The translations under genes and the position numbers were made by a program. Below are positions 35,855-45,011 of a stretch of DNA of 64,000 nt, in pieces (positions within the stretch are counted from its first letter, which is position 1; every line of letters begins with the position of its first letter). The notes below the pieces were generated by a model. It saw only the letters and a program-made list of their open reading frames with translations. It ran no database searches and was not told where the DNA came from. The stretch covers positions 41,932-105,931 of the forward strand of contig NZ_AMZN01000043.1 of assembly GCF_000331535.1 (NCBI RefSeq), read 5' to 3'. The DNA is from Fulvivirga imtechensis AK7. GTDB taxonomy: Bacteria > Bacteroidota > Bacteroidia > Cytophagales > Cyclobacteriaceae.

Positions 35855-37072
35855 ATGGGAAGGGTAGTAATTACAGGAATGGGTATATACTCTTGCATCG
35901 GTCAAAATCTTGACCAGGTGAAGGAGTCGTTATATCATGGTAGGTCAGGCATTGGGATTGATCCCGAGCGCACTGCACTGGGATTCAGGTCGGCCTTGAC
36001 GGGAGTACTTGAAAAACCTTTGCTGAAGGAACAGCTTACCAGGAGGCAGCGCATAGGCCTGGCCGAACAGGGTGAATATGCTTATGTAGCCACTATGGAG
36101 GCGCTTCGAATGGCTGGTATGAGTGCAGAACTGCTGGCTGAAGATCAGGTGGGTATTATCTATGGCAACGACAGCTCGGCAAAACCCTGTATCGAGGCAG
36201 TGGATCAACTGCGGTTAAAAAATGATACCACACTGATTGGCAGCGGTTCGATCTTCCAGTCGATGAACTCAACTGTGACCATGAACCTGGCCACCATTTT
36301 CAAGCTGAAAGGCATCAACTTCACCGTAAGTGCCGCTTGTGCCAGTGGTTCCCATGCTATTGGCCTGGGTTATATGATGATCAAGAGCGGCATGCAGGAT
36401 AAGATCATCTGCGGAGGAGCCCAGGAGGTCAACTTTCATTCCATGGGTAGCTTCGATGGATTGGGTACCTTTTCTATGCGTCAGGATACGCCAGCCGCGG
36501 CATCCAGACCTTTCGACAGAAGCAGAGATGGGTTGGTGCCTAGTGGTGGTGCTGCTACCGTAATTCTTGAAAGCTACGAATCCGCTCAAAGGCGTGGAGC
36601 TAAGATCTTGGGTGAAATAGTTGGCTATGGATTTTCTTCCAATGGAGACCACATTTCGGCACCTAACGTGGAGGGTCCGGCTCGCTCTCTGGAGATGGCC
36701 CTGCAGCAGGCAAAAATGGATCCTCGCGAAATTGAATATATTAATGCACACGCTACCTCTACTCCTGCAGGCGACCTTAACGAGGGGAAAGCCATCCTCA
36801 ATGTGTTTGGCAGTCATCAACCATACCTGAGCTCTACTAAATCTATGACAGGCCATGAGATGTGGATGGCAGGAGCCAGCGAGGTGGTATATTCGATGAT
36901 CATGATGCACAACGGATTTATAGCTCCGAATATCAATTTAAAAGACCCTGAAGAGGAACTAAAGGATTTAAACTTTGCGTTTGATGTGATCGATAAAGAA
37001 TTTAATATATTTTTGTCGAATTCTTTCGGATTCGGAGGCACCAACTCCAGCCTGATCATTAGGAAAATTTGA
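35855..37072 (+). CDS. Beta-ketoacyl-ACP synthase (KAS II type), complete
   Basis: A 405-residue condensing enzyme with the full catalytic set: C162 (SAACASG), H299 (NAHATST), K329 (STKSMTGH) and H334. It differs from the other ketosynthases in the cluster and could serve initiation or elongation. Followed after 19 bp by an acyl carrier protein. Confidence 0.92.
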   Translation: MGRVVITGMGIYSCIGQNLDQVKESLYHGRSGIGIDPERTALGFRSALTGVLEKPLLKEQLTRRQRIGLAEQGEYAYVATMEALRMAGMSAELLAEDQVGIIYGNDSSAKPCIEAVDQLRLKNDTTLIGSGSIFQSMNSTVTMNLATIFKLKGINFTVSAACASGSHAIGLGYMMIKSGMQDKIICGGAQEVNFHSMGSFDGLGTFSMRQDTPAAASRPFDRSRDGLVPSGGAATVILESYESAQRRGAKILGEIVGYGFSSNGDHISAPNVEGPARSLEMALQQAKMDPREIEYINAHATSTPAGDLNEGKAILNVFGSHQPYLSSTKSMTGHEMWMAGASEVVYSMIMMHNGFIAPNINLKDPEEELKDLNFAFDVIDKEFNIFLSNSFGFGGTNSSLIIRKI

Positions 37073-37091
37073 TAAAACAGTATACTGGGAG

Positions 37092-37340
37092 ATGAACAAA
37101 GAAGAAATTATAACTAAAATAAATGGTTTTTTAGTAGATGAGTTTGAGGTAGAGGAAGAGTTGATAGAGCCACAGGCAGATCTGAAGGAAACGCTCGACC
37201 TCGACAGCCTGGACTATGTTGACCTGGTAGTAGAAATTGAGAGTAATTTCGGGTTTAAGGTAAGTCCTGAAGATTTTACCGAGATCAAAACCTTTCAGGA
37301 CTTCTACGATTATGTGATCCAGAAAGTTGAAGCTCAATAA
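37092..37340 (+). CDS. Acyl carrier protein 1
   Basis: An 82-residue acidic ACP. The phosphopantetheine site is S39 in LDLDSLDYVD. It is one of two ACPs in the operon. The stop overlaps the start of the LpxL-like gene by one base. No phosphopantetheinyl transferase gene was seen in the window. Confidence 0.92.
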   Translation: MNKEEIITKINGFLVDEFEVEEELIEPQADLKETLDLDSLDYVDLVVEIESNFGFKVSPEDFTEIKTFQDFYDYVIQKVEAQ

Positions 37341-38224
37341 TGTCATCCTGGAAAGGCAAAACCAGAGGGGGGCTTTTAGGGTATAAGATCTTTATTTATG
37401 TATTGAACAAGCTGGGGCTGAATGCTGCTTATGCCCTTTTGAGGGTAGTGTCAGCTTACTTTGTCGTATCAGCGCCAAAAGCCACAGCAAGTATTTATCG
37501 TTATTTCCGCCAGATATGGCACTATAGCCGTTGGAGATCCCTTCGCTCAGTATTTAAAAATTATTACGTATTTGGTCAAACGCTCATCGATAAAATAGCT
37601 ATTGGCTCGGGCGCAGTTCGCAACTTTGAATACACAACGGAAGGTGTGGAGCACCTCAAAACGTTAAAGGATACAGGTGGTATCATCATCAGCGCCCATC
37701 TGGGCAACTGGGAAATAGCCGGTTTGATGCTCGATAGGATCGATTTGACCACCAACATCCTGATCTTCGAGGCGGAGCATGAAAAAATAAAGCAGTACCT
37801 TGAAAACGTGATGAGCGACCGGAAAGTGAACATTATTCCTATAAAGCAAGACCTTTCCCATATTTTTAAGATCAATATGGCTATCCGTAACAAGGAAATA
37901 GTATGTATGCACGGTGATCGATTTACCGATGGTAGCCGTGTGGCAGAGAAAATGTTTATGGGGCAAAATGCATACTTTCCCCTGGGCCCTTTTGCCATTG
38001 TTAGCAAACTTAAAGTACCCTATTCTTTTGCTTATGCATTACGGGGTAAGAAGAGGAAGTACGAACTTTCAGCCACACCTATACAGACTGATTCAGGCAC
38101 AGCTCATGAGGTGCTGGATGATTATGTCTTGAACCTGGAAGAAAAGCTAAAGCAATACCCGCTTCAGTGGTTCAACTATTACGACTTCTGGAGTAACGAT
38201 GTGCGGGGCGCCATAATAGAATAG
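37340..38224 (+). CDS. LpxL/HtrB-like lysophospholipid acyltransferase
   Basis: A 294-residue membrane-associated acyltransferase. The H-X4-E motif is H120-L-G-N-W-E125 (ISAHLGNWE), and CMHGDRFTDGS follows about 70 residues later. In aryl polyene and flexirubin clusters such enzymes are proposed to attach the ACP-bound polyene to an acceptor. A housekeeping lipid A role is less likely given its place within the operon (1-bp overlap with the ACP, 1-bp gap to the next). Confidence 0.87.
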   Translation: MSSWKGKTRGGLLGYKIFIYVLNKLGLNAAYALLRVVSAYFVVSAPKATASIYRYFRQIWHYSRWRSLRSVFKNYYVFGQTLIDKIAIGSGAVRNFEYTTEGVEHLKTLKDTGGIIISAHLGNWEIAGLMLDRIDLTTNILIFEAEHEKIKQYLENVMSDRKVNIIPIKQDLSHIFKINMAIRNKEIVCMHGDRFTDGSRVAEKMFMGQNAYFPLGPFAIVSKLKVPYSFAYALRGKKRKYELSATPIQTDSGTAHEVLDDYVLNLEEKLKQYPLQWFNYYDFWSNDVRGAIIE

Positions 38225-38225
38225 T

Positions 38226-38675
38226 ATGAACATGAACCCAATAAAACAAGGAGACGACCTGTTGCAGTACATTCCACAACGACACCCGTTTGTAATGGTT
38301 ACCGCTTTATATCAACATGAAGACAAAGAAGTGGTTTCCGGGCTGACGATAGAAGAAAGAAATGTACTCGTTAATAATGGCCTGTTGCAAGAGGGGGGAT
38401 TAATTGAAAATATGGCTCAGACTGCTGCACTGTATGCAGGACTAAAAGCTGCTGAAGCAGGAAAAAACGCTCCAGTAGGCTTTATTGCAGGTATTAAGCA
38501 TGTGTTGATCGAGGAGTTGCCAGCAGTGGGGCAATCGATCCATACCAAAGTGGCAATTGTAGATGAAGTAATGGATATTCAAATAGCACAAGCTGCCGTG
38601 TATGGTGAAGATGACCGGATGTTAGCGAAATGTGAATTAAGAATTTTTATAAAAAAGGAAGAAAATGCTGGTTGA
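38226..38675 (+). CDS. Hotdog-fold 3-hydroxyacyl-ACP dehydratase (FabZ/ApeP-like)
   Basis: A 149-residue hotdog protein. H20 in YIPQRHPFVMV and a Glu/Gln pair in IENMAQTAAL fit the FabZ-like active site. It should create the double bonds of the polyene together with FabG. Its end overlaps the thioesterase gene by 11 bp. Confidence 0.85.
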   Translation: MNMNPIKQGDDLLQYIPQRHPFVMVTALYQHEDKEVVSGLTIEERNVLVNNGLLQEGGLIENMAQTAALYAGLKAAEAGKNAPVGFIAGIKHVLIEELPAVGQSIHTKVAIVDEVMDIQIAQAAVYGEDDRMLAKCELRIFIKKEENAG

Positions 38676-39084
38676 TAAGGCAGAGATCAAAGTACGGTTC
38701 AGTGAGGTTGACAGCATGGGCATTCTTTGGCATGGCCACTATATCAAATACTTTGAAGATGGAAGAGAGAGCTTCGGCCGAAATTTTAACCTGGGTTATT
38801 TTGATGTATATGATCAAGGATACCTTATCCCTATAGTGAAAATAGATTGCAGTTTTAAAAAACCAATTCAATATAAGGACGAAGTAGCGATCGAGACAAC
38901 ATTCATCGATACCCCTGCTGCAAAAATTATTTTTGAATATAAATTGTATAGTAAACAGTCAGGAGATGTGTATGCTACCGGTAGGTCAGAACAGGTTTTT
39001 CTGGACAAAAACCGACAGTTGTACCTGACTGTGCCTGATTTTTTTGCTCAGTGGAAACAACACTGGGGTATCGTAAATAGTTGA
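38665..39084 (+). CDS. 4HBT-family thioesterase (YbgC-like)
   Basis: A 139-residue hotdog thioesterase. D16 within FSEVDSMGILWHGHY is the catalytic Asp of the 4-hydroxybenzoyl-CoA thioesterase group. It may release finished chains or edit mis-primed ACPs. It starts inside the dehydratase gene (11-bp overlap), showing translational coupling. Confidence 0.87.
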   Translation: MLVDKAEIKVRFSEVDSMGILWHGHYIKYFEDGRESFGRNFNLGYFDVYDQGYLIPIVKIDCSFKKPIQYKDEVAIETTFIDTPAAKIIFEYKLYSKQSGDVYATGRSEQVFLDKNRQLYLTVPDFFAQWKQHWGIVNS

Positions 39085-39088
39085 ACAC

Positions 39089-40240
39089 GTGGAAATCTTT
39101 AACATAGCTGACCATTTGATTAGTCCTCTCGGTTGTAGCGCCGGGCAGAACTTTGCTATGTTAAAAAAATCGAGGACTGGAATCAGCAAGATCACTGACG
39201 ATAGCCTTTGCCCGCAAACTTTTTACGGAGCAGGTTATGAAACCCATACCGTTGAGCAGCAGGTTGTATTTGAGGGCTGTGAGAAATATACTTTTCTGGA
39301 ACGCCTGTTTATCTATTCCATAGACGCGGTACTCAAAGCAGTTGGAGACATCGACAAACAGCGAACAGTTCTGGTGTTGTCCACTACAAAAGGCAACATT
39401 GGTTTGCTCAATGAAAGGAAAGCTAAAAAGTATGAGGGAAACCGGATCGAGCTACCGGTAATGGCAAGGGTTGTCAATGACTATTTTGAAATGCCTCATC
39501 GGCCCGTGGTAGTATCCAATGCCTGCATTTCCGGTGTTTCGGCCATACTCACTGCGCAGAAGTTGATCAGGCTTGGGTTGTATGACCATGCCATTGTTAC
39601 CGGGGGGGATCTGCTGACGGAGTTTGTGCTCACCGGGTTTCAGTCGTTCATGGCGATCAGCGATGCGCCCTGCCGACCCTATGATGTTGCAAGAAAAGGC
39701 ATCACACTCGGAGAGGCCTGTGCAACCATGTTTTTGACGAATAATCCCGGTTTGGTAGCAAAAACGGAGGCCTTTGCCCGTGTAGCAGGTGGAGGACAAG
39801 CCAACGATGCCAACCACATTTCCGGCCCGTCACGCACCGGCCGGGGATTAAGAATGGCCGTAAGCAAAGCTTTGGAGGGCGCGAAACTTCAACCCGGGGA
39901 TATCGATTACATCAGCGGACATGGAACTGCCACGCTTTATAACGATGAAATGGAGGCTGTGGCATTTAACCACCTCAATATGCAGGATACTCCCCTGAAC
40001 AGCCTGAAGGGTTACTTTGGTCATACCCTCGGAGCCGCAGGAATCGTGGAGTCGATAATTACCATCAGGCAACTCAACGAGGGTGTGTTGCTGGGTTCTC
40101 ACGGATATGCAGAACACGGAGTGACACAGCCATTAAACGTGCTGGCAGAGAATCAGGAAAGTCCAAATCTTCGATACGGACTTAAGACCATTTCAGGGTT
40201 TGGCGGCTGTAACGGAGCAGTAATTTTTGAAAAGGCATGA
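39089..40240 (+). CDS. Beta-ketoacyl-ACP synthase, complete
   Basis: A 383-residue ketosynthase, GTG start. Catalytic C146 (SNACISG), His in SGHGTATLYND, and Lys/His in SLKGYFGHTLGAAG are all present. It is shorter at its N-terminus than typical KAS II. It overlaps by 4 bp the half-size ketosynthase-like gene, suggesting the two polypeptides act as a pair. Confidence 0.9.
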   Translation: MEIFNIADHLISPLGCSAGQNFAMLKKSRTGISKITDDSLCPQTFYGAGYETHTVEQQVVFEGCEKYTFLERLFIYSIDAVLKAVGDIDKQRTVLVLSTTKGNIGLLNERKAKKYEGNRIELPVMARVVNDYFEMPHRPVVVSNACISGVSAILTAQKLIRLGLYDHAIVTGGDLLTEFVLTGFQSFMAISDAPCRPYDVARKGITLGEACATMFLTNNPGLVAKTEAFARVAGGGQANDANHISGPSRTGRGLRMAVSKALEGAKLQPGDIDYISGHGTATLYNDEMEAVAFNHLNMQDTPLNSLKGYFGHTLGAAGIVESIITIRQLNEGVLLGSHGYAEHGVTQPLNVLAENQESPNLRYGLKTISGFGGCNGAVIFEKA

Positions 40241-40854
40241 ACCTGGAAATAATAACCGATACCACCATCACCTCATCAGCCATTTATAAGGATGGAACGT
40301 TGTTCCTTGCCAATGAAGAGCATTTGCCATTTGCTCAATATTGCAGGAAAGCATACCAGCTCATGGAGGCTTCATATCCCAAATTTTTCAAGATGGACAA
40401 TTTATGTAAATTGTCGTTTTTAACTGCCGAGCTGTTGTTAACAGAGAACATTGGTGGAGCGCTTAATGGTGAAAAGACCGCTATTATTCTTGGAAACAGG
40501 TCTTCATCGATCATATCTGATCAGAAGCATTATGAATCGTATGTGGAAAGAGAAAATTCTTTTCCCAGCCCCGCGGTGTTCGTTTATACCTTGCCTAACA
40601 TCATGCTGGGGGAACTGTGCATTCGTCATCAGATTACAGGGGAAAGCTCTTGCTTTATGATGGAAGATATGGATGCAGCTTTTTTGTTTCATTATGTGCA
40701 GGATCTGTTGCTAAATGAAGGGTATGAGCATTGTATTACCGGGTGGGTGGATTTTTCACCCACTGAATATGGTGCCGAATTGTATTTAATAGGAAAAAGA
40801 GATAAGGGCGAGGTAAAGCGTCCTTTTGGCATAAATTTTAATCAAAAAGTATAG
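40237..40854 (+). CDS. Half-size ketosynthase-like protein
   Basis: A 205-residue protein that resembles only the N-terminal half of a thiolase-fold ketosynthase (AIILGNRSSSI, LPNIMLGELCIRHQITGESS, a GWVDF strand). The C-terminal half with both catalytic histidines is absent, yet the reading frame is intact, coupled by a 4-bp overlap to a complete ketosynthase and directly abutting an ACP gene. So it looks like a maintained non-catalytic partner rather than a fragment. Assignment to the fold is from motif reading only. Confidence 0.65.
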   Translation: MNLEIITDTTITSSAIYKDGTLFLANEEHLPFAQYCRKAYQLMEASYPKFFKMDNLCKLSFLTAELLLTENIGGALNGEKTAIILGNRSSSIISDQKHYESYVERENSFPSPAVFVYTLPNIMLGELCIRHQITGESSCFMMEDMDAAFLFHYVQDLLLNEGYEHCITGWVDFSPTEYGAELYLIGKRDKGEVKRPFGINFNQKV

Positions 40855-41109
40855 ATGAGAAATCTACAGGAAAAATTAAAGGGGGAGATCATAGAACTGC
40901 TGAACCTGGAGGATCTTCAACCGGAGGACATAGGCAATGACGAGCCCCTTTTCGGCTCGGGAGTAGGGCTTGACTCCATTGACGCACTTGAGCTGATCGT
41001 GTTGCTGGAAAGAGAGTACGGGGTAAAGATCGAAAACCCTGAAGAAGGCCGCGAGGTATTCAATTCTATTAACACAATTGCCGCGTTCATAGAAAAGAAC
41101 AGGAAATAA
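40855..41109 (+). CDS. Acyl carrier protein 2
   Basis: An 84-residue ACP with S41 in GVGLDSIDALEL as the phosphopantetheine site. The DSIDAL form differs from ACP 1 (DSLDYV), so the two carriers may serve different ketosynthases. It begins directly at the preceding stop codon and ends 2 bp before a ketosynthase gene. Confidence 0.92.
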   Translation: MRNLQEKLKGEIIELLNLEDLQPEDIGNDEPLFGSGVGLDSIDALELIVLLEREYGVKIENPEEGREVFNSINTIAAFIEKNRK

Positions 41110-41111
41110 AT

Positions 41112-42308
41112 ATGAGCCACAGGGTTTTTGTCAGCGGCTATGGCATTGTCTCTGCCCTGGGCTTTGGGGCAGAAGCTAACCTGAATGCATTAAAACAGCA
41201 GGTTACCGGTATTGCTCCGCCTCAATTCCTGAAGACGAAACATTGCACATTGCCTGTAGGAGAAGTGAAGGCTTCCAATGAATCATTGGCAGAAATGGCT
41301 GGTGTCTCAGACAAAAAGCCGGTATCGAGAACGGTTTTACTTGGCCTGATAGCAGCAAGGGAAGCAGTTGAAAAGGCCGGGTTAGACGAAGGTCAGCTAA
41401 GGACTTCGGGCCTCATCAGTGGGACTACCGTGGGTGGTATGGATATTTCGGAACACGCTTATCAGTCGCTTCAAAAAGGTGAGCGAGTTGATTATACAAA
41501 ATCATTCAGCGGTCATGATTGCGGGCACTCTACACAGGCCATTGCTACAGGGCTGAGGCTGTCGGGCGCGTTGTCTACCATCAGCACAGCTTGCTCGTCA
41601 TCAGCCAACACCATCATGCAGGCAGCCAGACTGATCAAAGCCGGACAAGTAGAGCGGGTGATTGCCGGGGGAACCGATGCGTTGTCTTTGTTTACTCTTA
41701 ATGGATTCAATTCATTGAAGATCCTGGATGCTGAACTGTGCAAGCCCTTTGACGAGCATCGCCAGGGACTGAATCTTGGAGAGGGCGCGGCATACCTGGT
41801 GCTGGAATCGGAAGCAGCGCTTAATGCCAGAGGTGGAGTGGCTTATGCAGAAGTAACCGGCTATGGCAATGCGAATGATGCCTACCATCAGACAGCCTCA
41901 TCACCAGAGGGTAAAGGCGCTTTTCTGGCGATAAAAAAAGCTTTTGAAATTGCCGGCAAGACAGATCTGACCATTGACTATGTGAATGCCCATGGTACGG
42001 GAACAGCCAATAATGACCTTTCGGAAAGCAACGCGTTGAAAATGATCTTTAACGATCAGGTGCCGGCTTTAAGTTCTACTAAATCATATACAGGCCACAC
42101 ATTGGGCGCTGCAGGGGCCGTGGAGGCCGTTTTTTCGGTGTTAGCCATACTTGGACAACACGTTTATGGCAACTATAACCTTTCATTGCCAATGTCTGAT
42201 GGCCTGGAGCCGGAAAGAAACTTCAGAAGCATAAAAATCGATCATGTGCTTTCCAACTCCTTTGGTTTTGGAGGAAACTGTTCATCACTTATATTTTCGA
42301 AGGTATGA
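41112..42308 (+). CDS. Beta-ketoacyl-ACP synthase, complete (KS of a KS-CLF pair)
   Basis: A 398-residue ketosynthase with C161 (STACSSS), His in NAHGTGTANND, and Lys/His in SSTKSYTGHTLGAAG. It overlaps by 4 bp a ketosynthase-like gene lacking the catalytic Cys, the arrangement of a ketosynthase/chain-length-factor heterodimer (compare ApeO-ApeC of aryl polyene clusters). Confidence 0.92.
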   Translation: MSHRVFVSGYGIVSALGFGAEANLNALKQQVTGIAPPQFLKTKHCTLPVGEVKASNESLAEMAGVSDKKPVSRTVLLGLIAAREAVEKAGLDEGQLRTSGLISGTTVGGMDISEHAYQSLQKGERVDYTKSFSGHDCGHSTQAIATGLRLSGALSTISTACSSSANTIMQAARLIKAGQVERVIAGGTDALSLFTLNGFNSLKILDAELCKPFDEHRQGLNLGEGAAYLVLESEAALNARGGVAYAEVTGYGNANDAYHQTASSPEGKGAFLAIKKAFEIAGKTDLTIDYVNAHGTGTANNDLSESNALKMIFNDQVPALSSTKSYTGHTLGAAGAVEAVFSVLAILGQHVYGNYNLSLPMSDGLEPERNFRSIKIDHVLSNSFGFGGNCSSLIFSKV

Positions 42309-43333
42309 AGGGATATATTTCAGGAACAGCAGCCATCACGCCACAGCATACTTTTGATACTGGCCGATACCTGGAGGAGTGGGTCGATCATCAGACAAGC
42401 TACCTGTCCGCTACAGAGCCTGCATATCGCGAGATCATAGACCCAAAGCTACTGCGCAGGATGAGTCGCATTATAAAAATGAGCGTGGCTTCCGCGTACA
42501 AAGCCATGCAAATGGCAAAGGTGGAGATACCCGGAGCCGTGATCGTGGGCACGGGCCTGGGGTGTGTTCAGGATACCGAAAAATTTCTAAAGGAGATCAT
42601 TGATAATGAAGAAGGCATCCTTTCTCCGACAGCATTTATCCAGTCTACACACAATACCATCGCAGGGCAGATAGCGCTAATGCTACAGTGCCCTAATCAC
42701 AACTTTACGTTCTCCAACAGGGGGCATTCCTTTGAAAATGCGCTGGAAGATGCACTGTTGCAGTTGCAAGAGGGTGTAGAGCATGTGTTGGTAGGTGGCG
42801 CAGATGAGATCACGCCTATAGTACACGAACTCATGGGGAGCATACGATGCGTAAGTATAAATCAAGAGGATCAGTTATCGGTACTAGGCGAAGGTGCTGC
42901 ATTTTTTATCCTGACAAAAGATCAAAACGAACAAAGCTTTGCAGCCATAGAAGATACTGTCGCCTTCAATAACCCATTGGTAGATGATGTACGGGGAAAA
43001 GTGGTGCAGTTTCTCGACCGCAACGAGCTCGCATCGGCCGATATCGATCTTGTGCTTATGGGGCATAATGGTGTTGCGGATGGGTTTTTTGATGCCATGG
43101 GCGACCTGATGAAGGAAAATGCCATAGCACAGTTTAAAAATATTTCAGGAGAATCTTTTACCGCGTCCGCTTACGGCCACCACCTGGCGGCAGTAATGCT
43201 TCAAAAGCAGCAGGTGTTTCAAAATACATTGGTTTCAGGTAAATTTGGAGGGTCTTTAGATCGTATTTTACTGTATAACCATTATAAAGGCGTTAATCAT
43301 ACGCTGACCTTGCTCTCGAAATGTCCTTCATAA
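42305..43333 (+). CDS. Chain-length-factor-like ketosynthase homologue
   Basis: A 342-residue ketosynthase-fold protein in which the catalytic Cys is replaced: the nucleophile elbow reads SNRGHSFENA around residues 137-146. The regions corresponding to the His motifs are altered (MGHNGVADG; SAYGHHLAAV). This is the pattern of a chain length factor that shapes the polyene length without condensing. Coupled to the preceding ketosynthase by a 4-bp overlap and overlapping the deacetylase gene by 13 bp. Confidence 0.82.
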   Translation: MKGYISGTAAITPQHTFDTGRYLEEWVDHQTSYLSATEPAYREIIDPKLLRRMSRIIKMSVASAYKAMQMAKVEIPGAVIVGTGLGCVQDTEKFLKEIIDNEEGILSPTAFIQSTHNTIAGQIALMLQCPNHNFTFSNRGHSFENALEDALLQLQEGVEHVLVGGADEITPIVHELMGSIRCVSINQEDQLSVLGEGAAFFILTKDQNEQSFAAIEDTVAFNNPLVDDVRGKVVQFLDRNELASADIDLVLMGHNGVADGFFDAMGDLMKENAIAQFKNISGESFTASAYGHHLAAVMLQKQQVFQNTLVSGKFGGSLDRILLYNHYKGVNHTLTLLSKCPS

Positions 43334-44109
43334 TTATCCGTAACAGTTTTGTTGTGCTGCTGCTTTCGCTGTTGGTAGCAGATTATTTTTTGGAAATACA
43401 TTGGGCGTTCTATATCCTGTTGGTCGTGCCATTCTTAATTTTTGTGGTAATAGCCTCGTCAGTGATGAAGTTTAACATTTTCGTACCTGCCTTTACAGAG
43501 CCTCTCGATCCTGGACGAAAAGTTGCTTTTACCTTTGATGATGGTCCTGCTCCTGGTACTAATGCGGTACTGGATATACTAAAGAAATATCAGGTCAAAG
43601 CCAGCTTTTTCTGCATTGGCAACAATATTGAGAAGCATCCCGAAATATTGAAACGAATAGTAGCTGAGGGCCATGTAGTGGGCAACCATTCCTGGTCACA
43701 TAGCAATATTTTTTCGCTGTTCGGGAATAAGACGATAGTAAACGAGATCGAGCGAACTAACCGGCTCATCACGGCAATAACTGGTTTGGCGTGCAATTTG
43801 TTTCGACCACCATACGGAGTGGTTAACCCGCCCATTGCCTGGGCTGTAGGGCAGACAGGTATGAAGGTGATAGGCTGGAACTTACGCTCATTTGATACAA
43901 GTACCCATGATCCTGAAAAGGTGATCAGGCGTATCAAAAAGCGCATGAGACGGGGATCTGTGATTTTGCTTCATGACGACAGGCAGCATACAGCAATGAT
44001 ACTCGAAGCTGTACTCGCCTATGCCAAAGAGCAAAATTATGAATGTGTCGATGTAAACACGATCTTTGCAGGTGACTTGGTACCGTCATTGCGAGGAGGC
44101 GTTAACTGA
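43321..44109 (+). CDS. Polysaccharide deacetylase-like (NodB homology) membrane protein
   Basis: A 262-residue protein with two N-terminal membrane helices (residues 6-46) and a NodB domain: TFDDGPAP with D73/D74, and the metal-binding H123-xxx-H127 (GNHSWSH). It probably acts on the periplasmic side. Genes of this type recur in flexirubin-type clusters, though the substrate is not known; removal of an acyl group from a pigment intermediate is one possibility. Overlaps the preceding gene by 13 bp. Confidence 0.85.
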   Translation: MSFIIIRNSFVVLLLSLLVADYFLEIHWAFYILLVVPFLIFVVIASSVMKFNIFVPAFTEPLDPGRKVAFTFDDGPAPGTNAVLDILKKYQVKASFFCIGNNIEKHPEILKRIVAEGHVVGNHSWSHSNIFSLFGNKTIVNEIERTNRLITAITGLACNLFRPPYGVVNPPIAWAVGQTGMKVIGWNLRSFDTSTHDPEKVIRRIKKRMRRGSVILLHDDRQHTAMILEAVLAYAKEQNYECVDVNTIFAGDLVPSLRGGVN

Positions 44110-44245
44110 CGATAGGAAGGTGACGCTGACGTGGCAATCCCCTGATCGAGATCGTGCATTTATTTGGGGACGTCATTCTCCTTATAGGTGCTCCACAGGA
44201 GGCGTTTGAAACAAGTATAGTGGCTTGTTATATATTGAAGAAATT

Positions 44246-44328
44246 GTCATTCCGAGGTACGAGGAATCTTACTAAGTACTGTGGCAGAACTTTTAAGCTT
44301 AGTAAGATCCTTCCTTCGTCAGGATGAC
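44246..44328. repeat. REP-like long palindrome inside the pigment operon
   Basis: An imperfect inverted repeat: GTCATTCCGAGG..ACGAGGAATCTTACTAAG on the left matches, with several changes, CTTAGTAAGATCC...CGTCAGGATGAC on the right. It sits in the only sizeable gap (44110-44372) of the operon and could form a transcript hairpin that attenuates the downstream lolA part. Confidence 0.65.
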
Positions 44329-44341
44329 GCGAATTAAAAGT

Positions 44342-44369
44342 GCTTACAGCTTGCAGCTTAAAGCTTGAA
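44342..44369. repeat. Heptamer array (GCTTAAA type)
   Basis: Four 7-bp units GCTTACA, GCTTGCA, GCTTAAA, GCTTGAA, ending 3 bp before the lolA start codon, where a ribosome binding site would be. Confidence 0.7.
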
Positions 44370-44372
44370 AAA

Positions 44373-45011
44373 ATGAAGAACAAATACTACATACTATTCA
44401 TCCTCATCATCCCGCTGCTGGCGCTCACAGCACAGGACGATAAGCTCGTGCAAATGCAAAATATTGACGCCTTCAAGAAAAATATTTCTGAGGTAGCAGA
44501 AAAAACCACCTCTATCCAGACCTCCTTTGTGCAGGAAAAATACCTGGGCATTCTTTCCGAAAGCATTGAGTCGAAAGGAAAGATGCTGTTTAAAAAGCCA
44601 AACCTGTTGAAATGGTCTTACACAGTGCCTTATGAGTACACCATTGTACTCAACGGCAAAGAAGTGCTGATCAACGATGAAGGGAATGTCAACTCTTTTG
44701 ATATGAGTTCGAGCAAAGCCTTTACTGAGATTAACGACCTGATCGTAAGTACTGTGCAGGGCAATGTGCTTCAGGAAAAAAGGTTTAATATTGAGTATTT
44801 CCAGAGTGATAACCGCTATCTGGTGAAGCTTTTGCCAAAGGAAGCTCATTTCAAGAAGCATATTGAGGAAATTCACGTGTTTTTTGATAAGAATGATTAC
44901 ACTGTGGCGCAGATCAGACTCAACGAGGCGGGTGGAGACTACACACTGATCAATTTTTTTGATAAAACGATGAATGCACCTGTTGCAAATGAAGAATTTC
45001 AGATCCGTTAG
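44373..45011 (+). CDS. lolA: LolA-like outer-membrane lipoprotein carrier
   Basis: About 212 residues with a signal peptide (5-18). The mature part follows the LolA fold: FKKNISEVAEKTTSIQTSFVQEKYLG, then GKMLFKKPNLLKWSY, typical of a periplasmic hydrophobic carrier. Cluster-specific LolA paralogues occur in aryl polyene loci and are thought to carry the lipidic pigment across the periplasm. ATG 44373 gives the proper signal peptide. Its 3' end overlaps the next gene. Confidence 0.88.
   Translation: MKNKYYILFILIIPLLALTAQDDKLVQMQNIDAFKKNISEVAEKTTSIQTSFVQEKYLGILSESIESKGKMLFKKPNLLKWSYTVPYEYTIVLNGKEVLINDEGNVNSFDMSSSKAFTEINDLIVSTVQGNVLQEKRFNIEYFQSDNRYLVKLLPKEAHFKKHIEEIHVFFDKNDYTVAQIRLNEAGGDYTLINFFDKTMNAPVANEEFQIR

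Noticed and set aside
36269..36910. 213-codon minus-strand open frame inside a ketosynthase gene
   Set aside because: It lies wholly opposite a gene with complete catalytic motifs and has a Cys/His-rich composition with no known domain.
37340..38224. Housekeeping lipid A acyltransferase (LpxL)
   Set aside because: Motifs fit the family, but its place between an ACP and a dehydratase with one-base spacing argues for a pigment-specific role.
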